DNA from: Scleroderma bovista
Lineage: Eukaryota > Basidiomycota > Agaricomycetes > Boletales > Sclerodermataceae
DNA length: 64,000 nucleotides
NCBI GenBank assembly: GCA_037178675.1
Contig: JAYMGJ010000193.1
Span: forward strand, 62,001 to 126,000
Direction of reading: 5' to 3'
Shown here piece after piece: positions 63,529 to 64,000 of the stretch. Each line of letters begins with the position of its first letter. Position 1 is the first letter of the stretch. The notes under the pieces are model-generated. The model was not told the origin of the DNA and ran no database searches. It saw only the letters and a program-made list of their open reading frames with translations. The position numbers and the translations under genes are program-made.

Positions 63529-64000
63529 CATTTGCAAAAAATGTTATTGGCCCTCAACCCACCCCAACTGCGCATGATCATTGCCGGCGAAGGAGGTGAG
63601 GGGAAGTCGAAAACAATCCTGACAATCACTGACAACTGTGCAAGCCGCGGAGTCGAAAGCATGCTCGTCAAGTCAGCATATACATGCATCGCAGCGTCCA
63701 TCATTGATGGAAAGACGTTACATACCAGTTAATGGGGGCAAACAATCGACGGATACAATGAAGAAGCTCGCGGAGTATTGGCAGGATGGGCAATACCTCA
63801 TCATAGACGAAATCTCGATGGTACCCTGCTAATTCTTTGCCAAGTTGATGTATATCATCGCGCGTGCGAGAGCTGGTCGTGCCATAGCGTCCTTTGGAGG
63901 ATTGAACATCATCCTTGTTGGAAACTTCCACCAATGCCCTCCTGTAGCTGGCAAGACGTCCGCACCTCTTTATTGACCATGAAAGCCTGAGAAGCCACTC
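63529..64000 (+). pseudogene. Helitron/PIF1-type helicase, broken, runs off the window
   Basis: PIF1-like helicases serve Helitron rolling-circle transposons and are also cellular. The Walker A region reads MIIAGEGGEGKSKTI (about 63571-63615), with E where T is usual (GGTGKS). GVESMLVKSAYTCIAASIID follows, then Walker B YLIIDEISMV (about 63795-63824) and IILVGNFHQCPPVAG (about 63908-63952), normally GDFHQ. The frame shifts near 63730, a stop follows Walker B, and another lies near 63976. It begins immediately after the kinase fragment, at SDIVDWHLQKML. No Rep domain or Helitron terminus is within the window. Confidence 0.8.

Overview
The window looks like transposon-dense accessory DNA from a basidiomycete fungus, probably a mushroom-forming Agaricomycete. 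The evidence is short (about 45-60 nt) GT-AG introns, a Plavaka-type transposase, a chromovirus-like Ty3 element, a BED-finger hAT, a Penelope-like element with CCCTAA telomeric units next to it, and a Helitron/PIF1-type helicase. I see no ordinary housekeeping gene that is complete. The species cannot be named from sequence alone.

Layout. 1-19.5 kb: two inverted copies of one LTR-like sequence (1-1231 minus; 17874-about 19540 plus) bracket gene debris, a curious array of exon/intron-like modules (4.26-5.54 kb), a decayed Ty3 element without a 3' LTR (5.6-13.3 kb) and a LINE-type retrotransposon on the minus strand (13.5-17.9 kb). 19.5-25 kb: a fragment of a transposon-associated gene, a minisatellite with two alternating monomers, and a multi-exon Plavaka transposase on the minus strand. 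25-35 kb: an unrecognised multi-exon gene split by a Tc1/mariner-type element, then a hAT transposase gene carrying two solo LTRs, then a 160-bp tandem array between GGTCC-rich inverted ends. 35-39 kb: a second 5' LINE copy, an LTR-like block and a clean solo LTR. 39.8-47.7 kb: three DNA elements ending in CATCAGCAAA, one nested in another and one carrying a small C2H2 zinc-finger gene. 47.7-48.7 kb: an array built on the palindrome TGATTTGCGCAAATCA.

48.8-57.6 kb is the most interesting part. A Penelope-like reverse transcriptase of about 975 codons, intact and without a visible GIY-YIG domain, is accompanied by four hammerhead-ribozyme motifs, three upstream and one downstream. Two 855-bp direct repeats sit 4.2 kb apart upstream of it. 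They differ in part by paired compensatory changes in predicted hairpins, and both end at CCCTAA telomere-type units. Between them lies 3.3 kb of noncoding tandem repeats. I read this as a telomere-targeted, ribozyme-bearing Penelope (Coprina/Athena-like) cluster.

57.6-64 kb: scattered gene fragments (fatty-acid-synthase-like, MAP-kinase-like), a 78-bp tandem array, and a broken Helitron/PIF1 helicase fused directly to the kinase fragment, which suggests gene capture. Most coding remnants carry stops explicable as C-to-T changes (CGA to TGA, CAG to TAG), as expected for methylated repeats. Insertions can be layered: hAT, Tc1 and LTR elements entered older coding sequence, and several left exact target duplications.
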